Assembly: GCA_043766165.1 (NCBI GenBank)
Contig: JAYUIJ010000092.1
Coordinates: forward strand, 1-40,944
Direction of reading: 5' to 3'
Source of the DNA: CAIJZX01 sp043766165
Lineage (GTDB): Bacteria > Patescibacteriota > Patescibacteriia > SBBC01 > CAIJZX01
DNA: 40,944 bases
The first letter of the stretch is position 1, and each line of letters begins with the position of its first letter. Below are positions 14,271 to 21,295 of the stretch, piece after piece. The notes below the pieces were generated by a model. It worked only from the letters and a program-made list of their open reading frames with translations, did no database searches and was not told the DNA's origin. The translations under genes and the position numbers were made by a program.

Positions 14271-15413
14271 CTAGTGGTTTCCAAAGGAAAGCAGAACGGA
14301 AATTCCGCCGCTCAAACCCTGCTTCTTGGTATCAGGCATATTCGGAATGCTCGAGGCTTCGTTGGTTGCTCCGTAGCCGATCGTACCTGACACTTCAGGT
14401 ATGAAGCGCCAGATCGGGTAACTGAGAGTGACAACGCCGCCACCGTAGTATCCCTGAACTTTCGAGTCGTTATGAAGATTGATTGTCTGTGCGTGCAGTC
14501 CAGTCAGGCCAGCCCGGCAGTACTTGCCGTATTGTCCATCTTGTAGCGGTGCCCACAGAATCAACTCACCACCTTCGAAGTGGTTATCACCGACGCGGGG
14601 CACAAGTTGCGTACCAAATTGCTCGACGTTCGTATCGAGATGGTACGTCTGCCCGCCGAATCCACGAATAGCCACGTCATAGTACCGATACGTGAAGCTA
14701 ACCGTCGGTCCGTTGAAGTTGAAGTCGGCGATACTGTATGCTGACTGACCGAGGCCAACTGTCAGCCCGATATCACTCTTGTGTACGACATCTTTGTTGG
14801 CGTTTTTGAGTGAGTCGAGTTGCGCTTGCAAATACAGATCGTGGCTATCGATGTACAACCGAAGATCGGTCGTTGAATCAACCAACTCTGGTCGGTACAC
14901 GATGTCAGTCCGAAGTGGGTTCTTGGCTTCTTTAGGCATCCGGATCTTGACCCAGATGAACCGCCGTTCCCAGTTCTCCATCGTCCGACTGGCGGCGATG
15001 GTATGCGGCAAACCAATGATGGCGATATCGCGACGGCCGGAACGTAGGCCGTGCTGTTGGAGTCGATCGTACTTCCGATTTCCCTTTGTGTACTTCCGAT
15101 CGAAATTCAGCGCGGACGTGCCAGCGAATCCCATGCCCATTTCGTTCAGGCTGTCGACGTCAACATTGGCGTCGAGATCCTGGAAGTACTCCTCGTTACC
15201 CTTCGGCCAATCATCAAGACCGCCGTCACTGAACAGATCAGAAACGTGGCGTTCGACAATAGTCGTACCGAGCGGCAGGGTGGAGATTTCGTTCTGGATG
15301 ATGTTTTCGACTCTGGCCGGGAACTTGTCGACGAGGTGCGGCTTGGCATAGCCAACATTTGCTAGCAGACCAAGACTCACCAACGTCAACAACGAAAACA
15401 GACGATGCTTCAC
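14271..15413 (-). CDS. Secreted beta-rich protein, paralogue of the 15990-17264 product
   Basis: 380 residues starting with GTG (15413) 6 nt after AGGAGG. Signal peptide about residues 1-23 (ending NVGYA). The region about 30-190 aligns by eye with the protein at 15990-17264: NEMGMGFAG against NELGIAFGS, then RRDIAIIGLPHTIAASR against RRDLLLEGLTHSIAGRH, then W-K and NPLRTDIVYRPEL against NPMRKDVAYVPDI. A short helical segment (LQAQLDSLKNANKD) precedes a C-terminal beta-strand region of about 170 residues ending GISVLLSFGNH. This resembles a membrane-embedded or surface beta domain, but the family is not one I recognise. First gene of an operon with the lipoprotein. Confidence 0.75.
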   Translation of the reverse strand: MKHRLFSLLTLVSLGLLANVGYAKPHLVDKFPARVENIIQNEISTLPLGTTIVERHVSDLFSDGGLDDWPKGNEEYFQDLDANVDVDSLNEMGMGFAGTSALNFDRKYTKGNRKYDRLQQHGLRSGRRDIAIIGLPHTIAASRTMENWERRFIWVKIRMPKEAKNPLRTDIVYRPELVDSTTDLRLYIDSHDLYLQAQLDSLKNANKDVVHKSDIGLTVGLGQSAYSIADFNFNGPTVSFTYRYYDVAIRGFGGQTYHLDTNVEQFGTQLVPRVGDNHFEGGELILWAPLQDGQYGKYCRAGLTGLHAQTINLHNDSKVQGYYGGGVVTLSYPIWRFIPEVSGTIGYGATNEASSIPNMPDTKKQGLSGGISVLLSFGNH

Positions 15414-15538
15414 AGCGTCCTCCTTTGAGGGATTTTAAACATCAGGAAAGATGACTGCATCAGCAATCATTGACGATAGGTATCTCCTCTCGTTATTTCT
15501 TCAGTTTTCAAAGTCGACAGGCGCTTCTCAGTGGACGC

Positions 15539-15566
15539 ACCATAGCAGAAATACAGGGTTTGTCAA
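15539..15566 (-). promoter_or_regulatory. Promoter of the 15413/14258 operon
   Basis: Minus strand TTGACA (15561-15566), 16-bp spacer, TATGGT (15539-15544). Leader of about 118 nt. Confidence 0.7.
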
Positions 15567-15572
15567 GGGCTT

Positions 15573-15613
15573 GGGATAGCTCGTTAGCGGGCTTAGCTCA
15601 TTAGCTTGCTGGT
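15573..15613. repeat. Degenerate AGCTCGTTAG repeats upstream of the paralogue
   Basis: Contains AGCTCGTTAG, AGCTCATTAG and AGCTTGCTGG in tandem. A similar run (AGCTCGCTAG, AGCTCGTTAG) lies at 17440-17477 in the same relative position upstream of the other paralogue. Confidence 0.6.
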
Positions 15614-15653
15614 TTGTTTGTCCTGGCGGAAATAAGGAATGTTAATATTTTTC

Positions 15654-15747
15654 TCACAGCGTACCCCTTCAGGGTGCGCTGTGACGTGGGAGCATTGGAA
15701 GCATTGTTGTATTCAACAACACGCGCGTCTCCCCGCGTACGTTGTTA
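15654..15747. repeat. REP-like hairpin pair (BIME-like) upstream of paralogue 1
   Basis: Hairpin A: TCACAGCGTACCC/GGGTGCGCTGTGA (15654-15684), one mismatch, 5-base loop. Hairpin B: an imperfect AACAAC-ACGCG / CGCGTACGTTGTT hairpin (15715-15747). The CGCGTACGTTGT arm is identical to that of hairpin 1 in the RAYT gene. No gene in 15567-15830. Confidence 0.8.
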
Positions 15748-15830
15748 TAGTAGAAGTTTTAAAGTTAAAATCTCCGGTATCAAATAAAAGACAAATTTCA
15801 AATTATCCTGACTATCACGTTTACGGTACC

Positions 15831-15900
15831 GCGGACTGACCCCGCCTGCTGGCGGGATCCCGTCTACTTTTTGTCTTTATCAGGGACGGGAAAAGTCCGC
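15831..15900. other. Nested inverted repeats with potential three-way junction
   Basis: Outer arms GCGGACT/AGTCCGC enclose two inner stems: CCCGCC/GGCGGG with a TGCT loop, and CCCGTC/GACGGG around a 20-nt loop. Lies between the REP pair and the terminator of the next gene. May be a folded RNA or a repeat remnant. Confidence 0.5.
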
Positions 15901-15947
15901 ATCAATCCCTTTCGTGCTTTTGGAATTTGTCATGTGGGTTTTGCAAT

Positions 15948-15976
15948 AAAAAAAGACTCCATGGTCTCATAGAGTC
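15948..15976 (-). terminator. Terminator of the 17264-15990 gene
   Basis: Stem GACTCCATG/CATAGAGTC (15955-15963, 15968-15976; one wobble) with a long T tract on the minus strand. Confidence 0.88.
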
Positions 15977-15989
15977 TGATAGAAATGAA

Positions 15990-17264
15990 CTAAAACTTTC
16001 CAATTGAGAAGCCGAGCGAACAATTGCCGACGACGGTGTCAATTCGTTGGCTGGAACTACTCGCGAGTAGCGACGTCCGATTGCCCCAGGCGTATCCGGC
16101 GCCGCCCGACAACTCGACGGCAAAACAGTTGTATGGTAGTCGGAGCGAAATAGCCGGTCCGGCGTAGGACATGGTGTTGGTGAATCGATTGCTCGTGAGA
16201 TGACTCACGTGGCCGTACATTGCGCCGAGCTGTATTCGCCAGCCGTAGCGCTTGGCGGTTAACTGCTCAGTTGCAACCCGATGGCCACGAGTATCACGGT
16301 AGTGACCGCGCAGTTGAATGGATTGCAGCGGCGCCCAGTAGCCAGTGATAGAAAAATTGGCGCTGGGATTATTGAGGCGCGGGACGACACTGTTGTTTTT
16401 GAGTGAGACCCAGGTGACTTGATCTTCGCGCGGCTCAAAAATGGAGACGGTTCCGGTGGCGTCGAAGAATCGTCCGCCGAAGGTTAGTCCATATCCACCA
16501 ACCGCGGTGCCGTTCACAATGACGGATTGGTAATTGCTGGAAATCCAACCGCCGAGATCCTTGGGTTGGATAATCCGAAGCATTTCCAGATTCTTCAAAC
16601 GTTCGTTGTGGGCGGCGAGTGTATCTTCATCGACCTGGAGCCGAGCCTCCATCTTGTCTTGGCGAGCAGATACTTTTTTTATCCGGTCAATGATTCGATC
16701 TTCTACAATCTGTATGTCCGGCACGTACGCGACATCTTTCCGCATGGGATTAAACATGTGCGGCGGAAGTACGTACTTAGCCCAGACGACACCAGCGTAA
16801 CCAGTTGGCAGAAAGTGTCGACCAGCGATACTGTGCGTTAACCCTTCGAGCAGGAGATCGCGTCTGGCGACCTGCACGGTGTATTGGTGCATGTTGTTTA
16901 CGAATTCGCTGCTATCAGTAATCACTGGGTTGAAAGGCTTATCACTGGCTGAGCCAAAGGCAATTCCTAGTTCGTTACTTTCAAGACTGACGCGACGATC
17001 ATGATTGATGAAGATCTTGGTTTCTTCTCCATACGTCCACAAATCTTTTACATCGCACATCAGGACTTCAGTAATGTACGCCTTGACGGTCTCATCGTGG
17101 TACAACGAGTCAGCTTCGTCTTGTAAGATTTCACGAATGTCTTCGGGTACATCTTTCAGCTCCATGACCCTGACGTGTCCTTCATACTTAACACGCGCCT
17201 GTGCGACCACCGAGAGCAACAGCATACAGATCATCAGTATGAACATCCGAGCATAGCGCTTCAT
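15990..17264 (-). CDS. Secreted beta-rich protein, paralogue of the 14271-15413 product
   Basis: 424 residues from the ATG at 17264 (8 nt after AGGAGG; a GTG two codons earlier is too close). Signal peptide MKRYARMFILMICMLLLSVVAQA. Residues about 25-185 form a domain shared with the protein at 14271-15413. A charged helical, probably coiled-coil segment (about 185-235, KVSARQDKMEARLQVDEDTL) links it to a C-terminal region of about 190 residues with regular amphipathic beta strands ending LGFSIGKF. The terminal Phe and strand pattern resemble outer-membrane beta-barrels, which would be unexpected in Patescibacteria; a surface-layer or other beta domain is an alternative. Single-gene unit with promoter and terminator. 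Confidence 0.75.
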   Translation of the reverse strand: MKRYARMFILMICMLLLSVVAQARVKYEGHVRVMELKDVPEDIREILQDEADSLYHDETVKAYITEVLMCDVKDLWTYGEETKIFINHDRRVSLESNELGIAFGSASDKPFNPVITDSSEFVNNMHQYTVQVARRDLLLEGLTHSIAGRHFLPTGYAGVVWAKYVLPPHMFNPMRKDVAYVPDIQIVEDRIIDRIKKVSARQDKMEARLQVDEDTLAAHNERLKNLEMLRIIQPKDLGGWISSNYQSVIVNGTAVGGYGLTFGGRFFDATGTVSIFEPREDQVTWVSLKNNSVVPRLNNPSANFSITGYWAPLQSIQLRGHYRDTRGHRVATEQLTAKRYGWRIQLGAMYGHVSHLTSNRFTNTMSYAGPAISLRLPYNCFAVELSGGAGYAWGNRTSLLASSSSQRIDTVVGNCSLGFSIGKF

Positions 17265-17402
17265 GGGCACGTCCTCCTTGTGCTGGAGCGGGGATGTTCA
17301 TTGAAAAAAGTACACCCCACCCGTTACCGTGTGAGGGATACGTCGCGATTGAATCGTTATCAATTGTCAACGAACGACAAAAGCTCTACAAGCTATGCCC
17401 GC

Positions 17403-17430
17403 AGCGTAGCAAAAGTTACGGATTTGTCAA
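17403..17430 (-). promoter_or_regulatory. Promoter of the 17264-15990 gene
   Basis: Minus strand TTGACA (17425-17430), 16-bp spacer, TACGCT (17403-17408). Followed upstream by AGCTCGTTAG-type repeats at 17440-17477, as in paralogue 1. Confidence 0.7.
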
Positions 17431-17518
17431 GAGGTTGAACAGCTCGCTAGCTCTTTGGCTTATTAGCTCGTTAGTTTTGTTGGTGTGTCCTGACGGACAC
17501 AGGGTATCGTTTCCTTCC

Positions 17519-17758
17519 TCACAGCGCACACTCTTCCCGCCCCTGAATATGTATAGAGTAGGCGAGATCCCGCTACATGGCGGTCCAGAGTGTGCTGTGA
17601 CGTTGGGGTAGTAGAGAGATACTAATATATTCCACAACGTACGCGCCTGTCCTCCTGCCTGCCTTCGGCTCTGACTTCACGGCCATGAGCTCGAAGCCGA
17701 ATGGGGCTCAGGCTTCGAAGAGAGGAGGGCGCGGGGAGGTAGGAGTCGCGTGCGTTGT
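17519..17758. repeat. REP-like hairpin pair (BIME-like) upstream of paralogue 2
   Basis: Hairpin A: TCACAGCGCACACTCT (17519-17534) against AGAGTGTGCTGTGA (17587-17600), followed by CGTTG. Hairpin B: ACAACGTACGCG (17634-17645) against CGCGTGCGTTGT (17747-17758), enclosing further short inverted repeats including TCGAAGCC/GGCTTCGA. Same order and motifs as at 15654-15747. The gap 17431-17812 holds no gene. Confidence 0.75.
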
Positions 17759-17812
17759 CGTAGATGCACGGTAACATTTGTAGTACTACACTTTGTGTCA
17801 TTTACCATAACT

Positions 17813-17844
17813 ACGTAGCTGGGGGTTTAAACCCCCAGCTACGT
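17813..17844. terminator. 32-bp perfect palindrome downstream of the VKOR-like gene
   Basis: ACGTAGCTGGGGGTTT followed by its exact reverse complement. It lies 22 nt beyond the stop of the DsbA/GpsA/VKOR operon and could act as its 3' hairpin, although it lacks a U tract. It may equally be a dispersed palindrome. Confidence 0.5.
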
Positions 17845-17866
17845 GGGCATGCGTATCAGGCTGTAA

Positions 17867-18337
17867 CTACTGCGCTAACTCAGAGGCTTGTTCGTTGAGT
17901 TCGCTGACGGCGCTTTTAAAGGCACCAATGCTCGACAAGAGAATGCCTAAGAAAAATATTAGACCATAGATGCACGCGGGCATTGGTGAAAATCCAAACT
18001 TGAGAAAAAATACTTCATACACCGCCAAGTAGGCTGAAAATAAAGTCCCGGCAATCCCGAGCACGATTAAGGTGCGGATAACGCGGTGACCGGTTTTTGA
18101 TTGCAGTCCAACTACCGCCGTGATAAAGGTGATAAAGAAAACCACAAATCCGTAGATGCACGTCGGCTGACCAAAAATTTTAACGGCTTTTGGGCCCCCG
18201 CATGTGACAATACTACTCAGCGGACCCTGCGAACAACCGGAAGAAAAATAATTTCGGTATGATAAATAACCAGACATCAAAAGGCCAATCGCCGAAAAAA
18301 TGAGTACAGCTAGTAAGAAACGATTCGTGCGGTTCAT
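17867..18337 (-). CDS. VKOR-like four-helix membrane protein (tentative)
   Basis: 156 residues with four predicted membrane helices. The N-terminal layout, SGYLSYRNYFSSGC...SIVTCGG...IFGQPTCIYGF, matches vitamin K epoxide reductase homologues (loop cysteines before a helix that starts after IFG-P). The usual CxxC of the last helix is reduced to a single Cys in MPACIYGL, so electron transfer by the standard mechanism is uncertain. A repeated PTCIYGF/PACIYGL motif is notable. It is the last gene after a DsbA-like protein and a GpsA-like enzyme and overlaps the latter by 4 nt. Position next to DsbA supports a role in re-oxidising extracytoplasmic thiols. Confidence 0.65.
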   Translation of the reverse strand: MNRTNRFLLAVLIFSAIGLLMSGYLSYRNYFSSGCSQGPLSSIVTCGGPKAVKIFGQPTCIYGFVVFFITFITAVVGLQSKTGHRVIRTLIVLGIAGTLFSAYLAVYEVFFLKFGFSPMPACIYGLIFFLGILLSSIGAFKSAVSELNEQASELAQ

Positions 18338-19242
18338 AGGGATGGAGCGAGTGAAGTGAGCCGTTGTGAAAAAATAGCTGGCGGTTGTTGTCCGGACAAG
18401 ATTGAGGGCAGTGCGTTGATCAAGGGAAAGCGTTCAGGTTGTGGTAACCGTTTCATGATCGACGGTAAGGTAATTGTTGCCTCGCATGAACGGAGTAATC
18501 GACCATGGTGTCCAAGATCGAACCCAGTTTGCCGATTGAAAGACGTTGGACTGCTGGATGTTTGCCGAAAATCGGCGATCCCGGCAGCACTATGGAGAGT
18601 ATCAAGAGAAATGCCAATCGCCTGTCCACAAGCAATCAGTTCATATTGAGCGATAGCCAGCCATTGATCTAAGCGGTGCGACTCCCAACCAAGTCCAGCA
18701 CCAATTCCGACGGTGAAGGCATAAATGTTTTTTAAACAACCGCAGAGTGAAACGCCATATATATCTTTCGAGACCATCATAGTCAACGGTGTGTCGTTAA
18801 ACAAAGTGATAACATCTTCAGCTCGGGTACGATAGGTTGAACCGAGCACGCCTTCGCCGCTTTGGCCGTGATGCAGAACCTCGGACAACATTGGTCCGCC
18901 CAGAACGGCTCGCGGTTGATGAGGAATAATTTCATCCAGCACTTCCGCCATTGTCTTGCCGCTGTCAGCTTCACATCCCTTGGCCAGGGTGACAACTAGT
19001 GTTTCGGCAGATAACAATGGTTTGATGTGTCCAACCACTTCTCGTACTGTCCATGATGGTGTGCAGCAAAAAATAATATTGGCAGATGGCACAAGTTCTG
19101 CAACTGGTTCTTGATGCGGCACCCGCTGATCATTTTTATCCCACATGTTAACCTGAGCAGTCGATGAGCCTCGTTCAATCAAGTACGCCAACGCCTGACC
19201 AATGCGCCCGGCGCCGATGATCAGCACGTTAGAATTGGGCAT
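18334..19242 (-). CDS. gpsA: NAD(P)-dependent glycerol-3-phosphate dehydrogenase
   Basis: 302 residues. N-terminal Rossmann fold with LIIGAGRIGQAL (about residues 6-17), the CTPSWTVREVV and VTLAKGCE segments, LGGPMLSEVLHHG matching the family's GPSFA-E motif, the catalytic-lysine region CGCLKNIYAFTVGIGAGLG, and the C-terminal AGIADFRQTSSSPTSFNRQ matching AGxGDLxxTxxSxxSRNR. It makes sn-glycerol-3-phosphate from dihydroxyacetone phosphate for lipid synthesis. The chain is somewhat shorter than usual and several motifs deviate, so substrate preference could differ. Placed between the DsbA-like gene (5-nt gap) and the VKOR-like gene (4-nt overlap), an unusual partner for this enzyme. Confidence 0.82.
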   Translation of the reverse strand: MPNSNVLIIGAGRIGQALAYLIERGSSTAQVNMWDKNDQRVPHQEPVAELVPSANIIFCCTPSWTVREVVGHIKPLLSAETLVVTLAKGCEADSGKTMAEVLDEIIPHQPRAVLGGPMLSEVLHHGQSGEGVLGSTYRTRAEDVITLFNDTPLTMMVSKDIYGVSLCGCLKNIYAFTVGIGAGLGWESHRLDQWLAIAQYELIACGQAIGISLDTLHSAAGIADFRQTSSSPTSFNRQTGFDLGHHGRLLRSCEATITLPSIMKRLPQPERFPLINALPSILSGQQPPAIFSQRLTSLAPSL

Positions 19243-19247
19243 GAAGA

Positions 19248-19991
19248 TTATGAACCGGCTAAGACGCCGTCAATAACTTTTGAAAAAGCATCAGCCCCGA
19301 CCGGATTCGTAATTTTTTTTCCGTTCAGGTAGAACGTTGGTGTACTGTTTACGCTGACCGCGTTACCGGAATCAATGTCGCGTTGCACTCGGGTCTTAAC
19401 GGTTGAAGAATCGAGGTCACCTTTAAATTTCTTTTCATCCAACTTCAATTCTTTTGCGTAGTCGATCAGTTTCTGTTTGACGTCTCCGGCTTTGACCCAA
19501 TCATCTTGGTTATCAAATAATTTATCATGCATCTCCCAATATTTATCCTGTAGTCCAGCGGCTTCCGCGGCTTGGGCGCCGAGTTGGGCGTATTGGTGTA
19601 ATGACGTTAACGGATAGTTACGATAGACGAGCGCTAGTTTGTCGCCATACTTTTCCTGCATCTGTTTAACCAATGGGTAGTATGCGCCGCAAGCGGGACA
19701 TTGATAGTCGCTGTACTCGATCAAGACCGCTTTCGCGTCGGATGAACCTTGAACATGATCTACTGTTGCATCCACTGCCGCGACATTGGCGTTCACTGAT
19801 CCGCCGCCTTGAGCGCTAATCACAATTAAGGTCATAATGCCGGCAATTACCACACCAACAATTGACCAAGTAATAATGTTCTTGGTTTTTTCCTGTCGCC
19901 GCGCTTCATTTCGCTTCTGCTCCTTCATTTCCTGTTTCAGATCGCGCTGTTGTTTAATTGTCGGCTGAGCGGGAGGTTGTTGGTCGGACAT
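19248..19991 (-). CDS. DsbA/BdbD-like anchored thiol oxidoreductase
   Basis: 247 residues. A highly charged cytoplasmic N-terminus (1-38), one membrane anchor (about 39-59), then a DsbA-family thioredoxin fold outside the membrane. Active site CPAC at C98-C101 (DYQCPACGAYYPL), the helical insert, and the cis-Pro loop SVNSTPTFYLNG. Catalyses disulfide formation or isomerisation in exported proteins. Heads an operon with the GpsA-like and VKOR-like genes; a DsbB homologue is encoded at 26932. No Shine-Dalgarno precedes the ATG at 19991. Redox potential cannot be judged from sequence. Confidence 0.9.
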   Translation of the reverse strand: MSDQQPPAQPTIKQQRDLKQEMKEQKRNEARRQEKTKNIITWSIVGVVIAGIMTLIVISAQGGGSVNANVAAVDATVDHVQGSSDAKAVLIEYSDYQCPACGAYYPLVKQMQEKYGDKLALVYRNYPLTSLHQYAQLGAQAAEAAGLQDKYWEMHDKLFDNQDDWVKAGDVKQKLIDYAKELKLDEKKFKGDLDSSTVKTRVQRDIDSGNAVSVNSTPTFYLNGKKITNPVGADAFSKVIDGVLAGS

Positions 19992-20059
19992 AGGATAGAG
20001 AAAAAACTGTGAAGCTAAAAAAGATGATTCTACGCTACTACATAGTGTAGCATAGAAGG

Positions 20060-20281
20060 TTAACTATTTGCATGTTGTTGCGGCTGCACAGGATAACCAG
20101 CGTCGTTAAGAGTTTGTTGCAATTCGGCGGTGTCATGAAGTTCATGGGTAACCACCAACTGCCGAGTTCGCGCGTTGACCTCGGCTTTCTCAACGCCGGC
20201 CGTGTCCTCACAAATTCCTTCAATCATCATAGCGCACGAATGACAATCGAGTTTGAGAATATCAAAGGTGGTGGTGGACAT
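20060..20281 (-). CDS. Copper chaperone-like HMA-domain protein (CopZ-type)
   Basis: 73 residues from the ATG at 20281 (MSTTTFDILKLDCHSC). One heavy-metal-associated domain with the metal loop LDCHSCAMMIEG (Cys at 13 and 16). The usual Met before the first Cys is replaced by Leu. It should bind Cu(I) and hand it to CopA. The ATG is 2 nt after the stop of the TauE-cupredoxin gene, so it is the last gene of the copper operon. A longer in-frame reading upstream overlaps that gene and is His-rich only by accident. Confidence 0.85.
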   Translation of the reverse strand: MSTTTFDILKLDCHSCAMMIEGICEDTAGVEKAEVNARTRQLVVTHELHDTAELQQTLNDAGYPVQPQQHANS

Positions 20282-20283
20282 AG

Positions 20284-21291
20284 TTAGATGGCTTGAATAG
20301 TACCGGTGAACATGCCCATGCCGCAGGTGTAGGTGTATGTACCGGTGCTGGGGAACGTGACGGTGAGATTCGAGGTCGACGTTGGTTGTAATGTTCGTTG
20401 AATGCCGAGTTTTGGAATTCGGAAAATACTGGTACAACTCAGTTTTCCGGGGACATCAAGTTTAATAGTTACAGGTTGACCGGCTGGGACAGTAATACTG
20501 TCTGGAATATATCCGGTCGGTAGAACCTGGATGGTGGGATTAGTTTCAGCGACCGCTGTTGAGTCGGCTGAGGATGAAGATAGTGCGCTTCGCAGAGCGG
20601 CCATTTCGCTGCGCCATGAATACGGCGAGTCAATCAGGTTGAGTACCGCGTTAAATGAATATATTCCAGTGGCGACTACTAACATCGCAGTCACATACTT
20701 CAATCGTGATTGGAGTAGCGTTGTCCCTTTGGCCAAGACGCCAATAATGAAAAATAACGGCACTGTCCCTAGTGTGAAGGCTAAGAGAATCGATCCGGCT
20801 TGCACCGCTGAACCAGTGGCCAGCGCCGCCGCTTCAATTGCTAGGGTTGTTCCACACGGAATGAGAATCGTCAACGCTCCCAGCATCATCGGCGCGATGA
20901 GGAGCTCGCTCTTAGAACTCCGACGTACAAACCGTCGCACGCTTGCCGGTGGCGTAATTGCTAACCACGGGAGCCAGTGCGGCCAGATCAAGCGGATGCC
21001 GGTGATAATCATGAACACCGCCGCTAGTCCTTGTAACCAAGCTCGTGCCGTGACCGACAACTGGAACTTGGCGCCGATCGCGCCCAGAAGAAAACCGAAC
21101 AGGGTATACACGAGAATCTTCGCGACCAAAAATCCGCTGACCGGTAAAACGAGTCGTTGCCAACCGGTCGTTTTTGTTTCGCCGTCCGTTTGTTGCTTAG
21201 CCAATAATCCAATCAGCAATCCACCTTGCACCGCAAGGCACGTTAATCCACCTGTTCCTAGTCCGGTTAAAAACGCAGTTAGAGTATTCAT
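20284..21291 (-). CDS. TauE/SafE-DsbD-like membrane protein fused to a cupredoxin-like domain
   Basis: 335 residues. About six membrane helices (residues 1-225) of the sulfite-exporter TauE/SafE or cytochrome-biogenesis DsbD-2 type, with TGLGTGGLTCLAVQGGLL at the start and the ILIPCGTTLAIEAAAL motif in the middle; each carries one Cys. A C-terminal domain (about 255-335) resembles a cupredoxin: DSITVPAGQPVTIKLDVPG, Cys in KLSCTSIF, and terminal YTCGMGMFTG with Cys/Met ligands. The fusion points to copper handling at the outer face of the membrane, in agreement with its position between copA and the CopZ-like gene (gaps 4 and 2 nt). Confidence 0.85.
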   Translation of the reverse strand: MNTLTAFLTGLGTGGLTCLAVQGGLLIGLLAKQQTDGETKTTGWQRLVLPVSGFLVAKILVYTLFGFLLGAIGAKFQLSVTARAWLQGLAAVFMIITGIRLIWPHWLPWLAITPPASVRRFVRRSSKSELLIAPMMLGALTILIPCGTTLAIEAAALATGSAVQAGSILLAFTLGTVPLFFIIGVLAKGTTLLQSRLKYVTAMLVVATGIYSFNAVLNLIDSPYSWRSEMAALRSALSSSSADSTAVAETNPTIQVLPTGYIPDSITVPAGQPVTIKLDVPGKLSCTSIFRIPKLGIQRTLQPTSTSNLTVTFPSTGTYTYTCGMGMFTGTIQAI

Positions 21292-21295
21292 AGCA

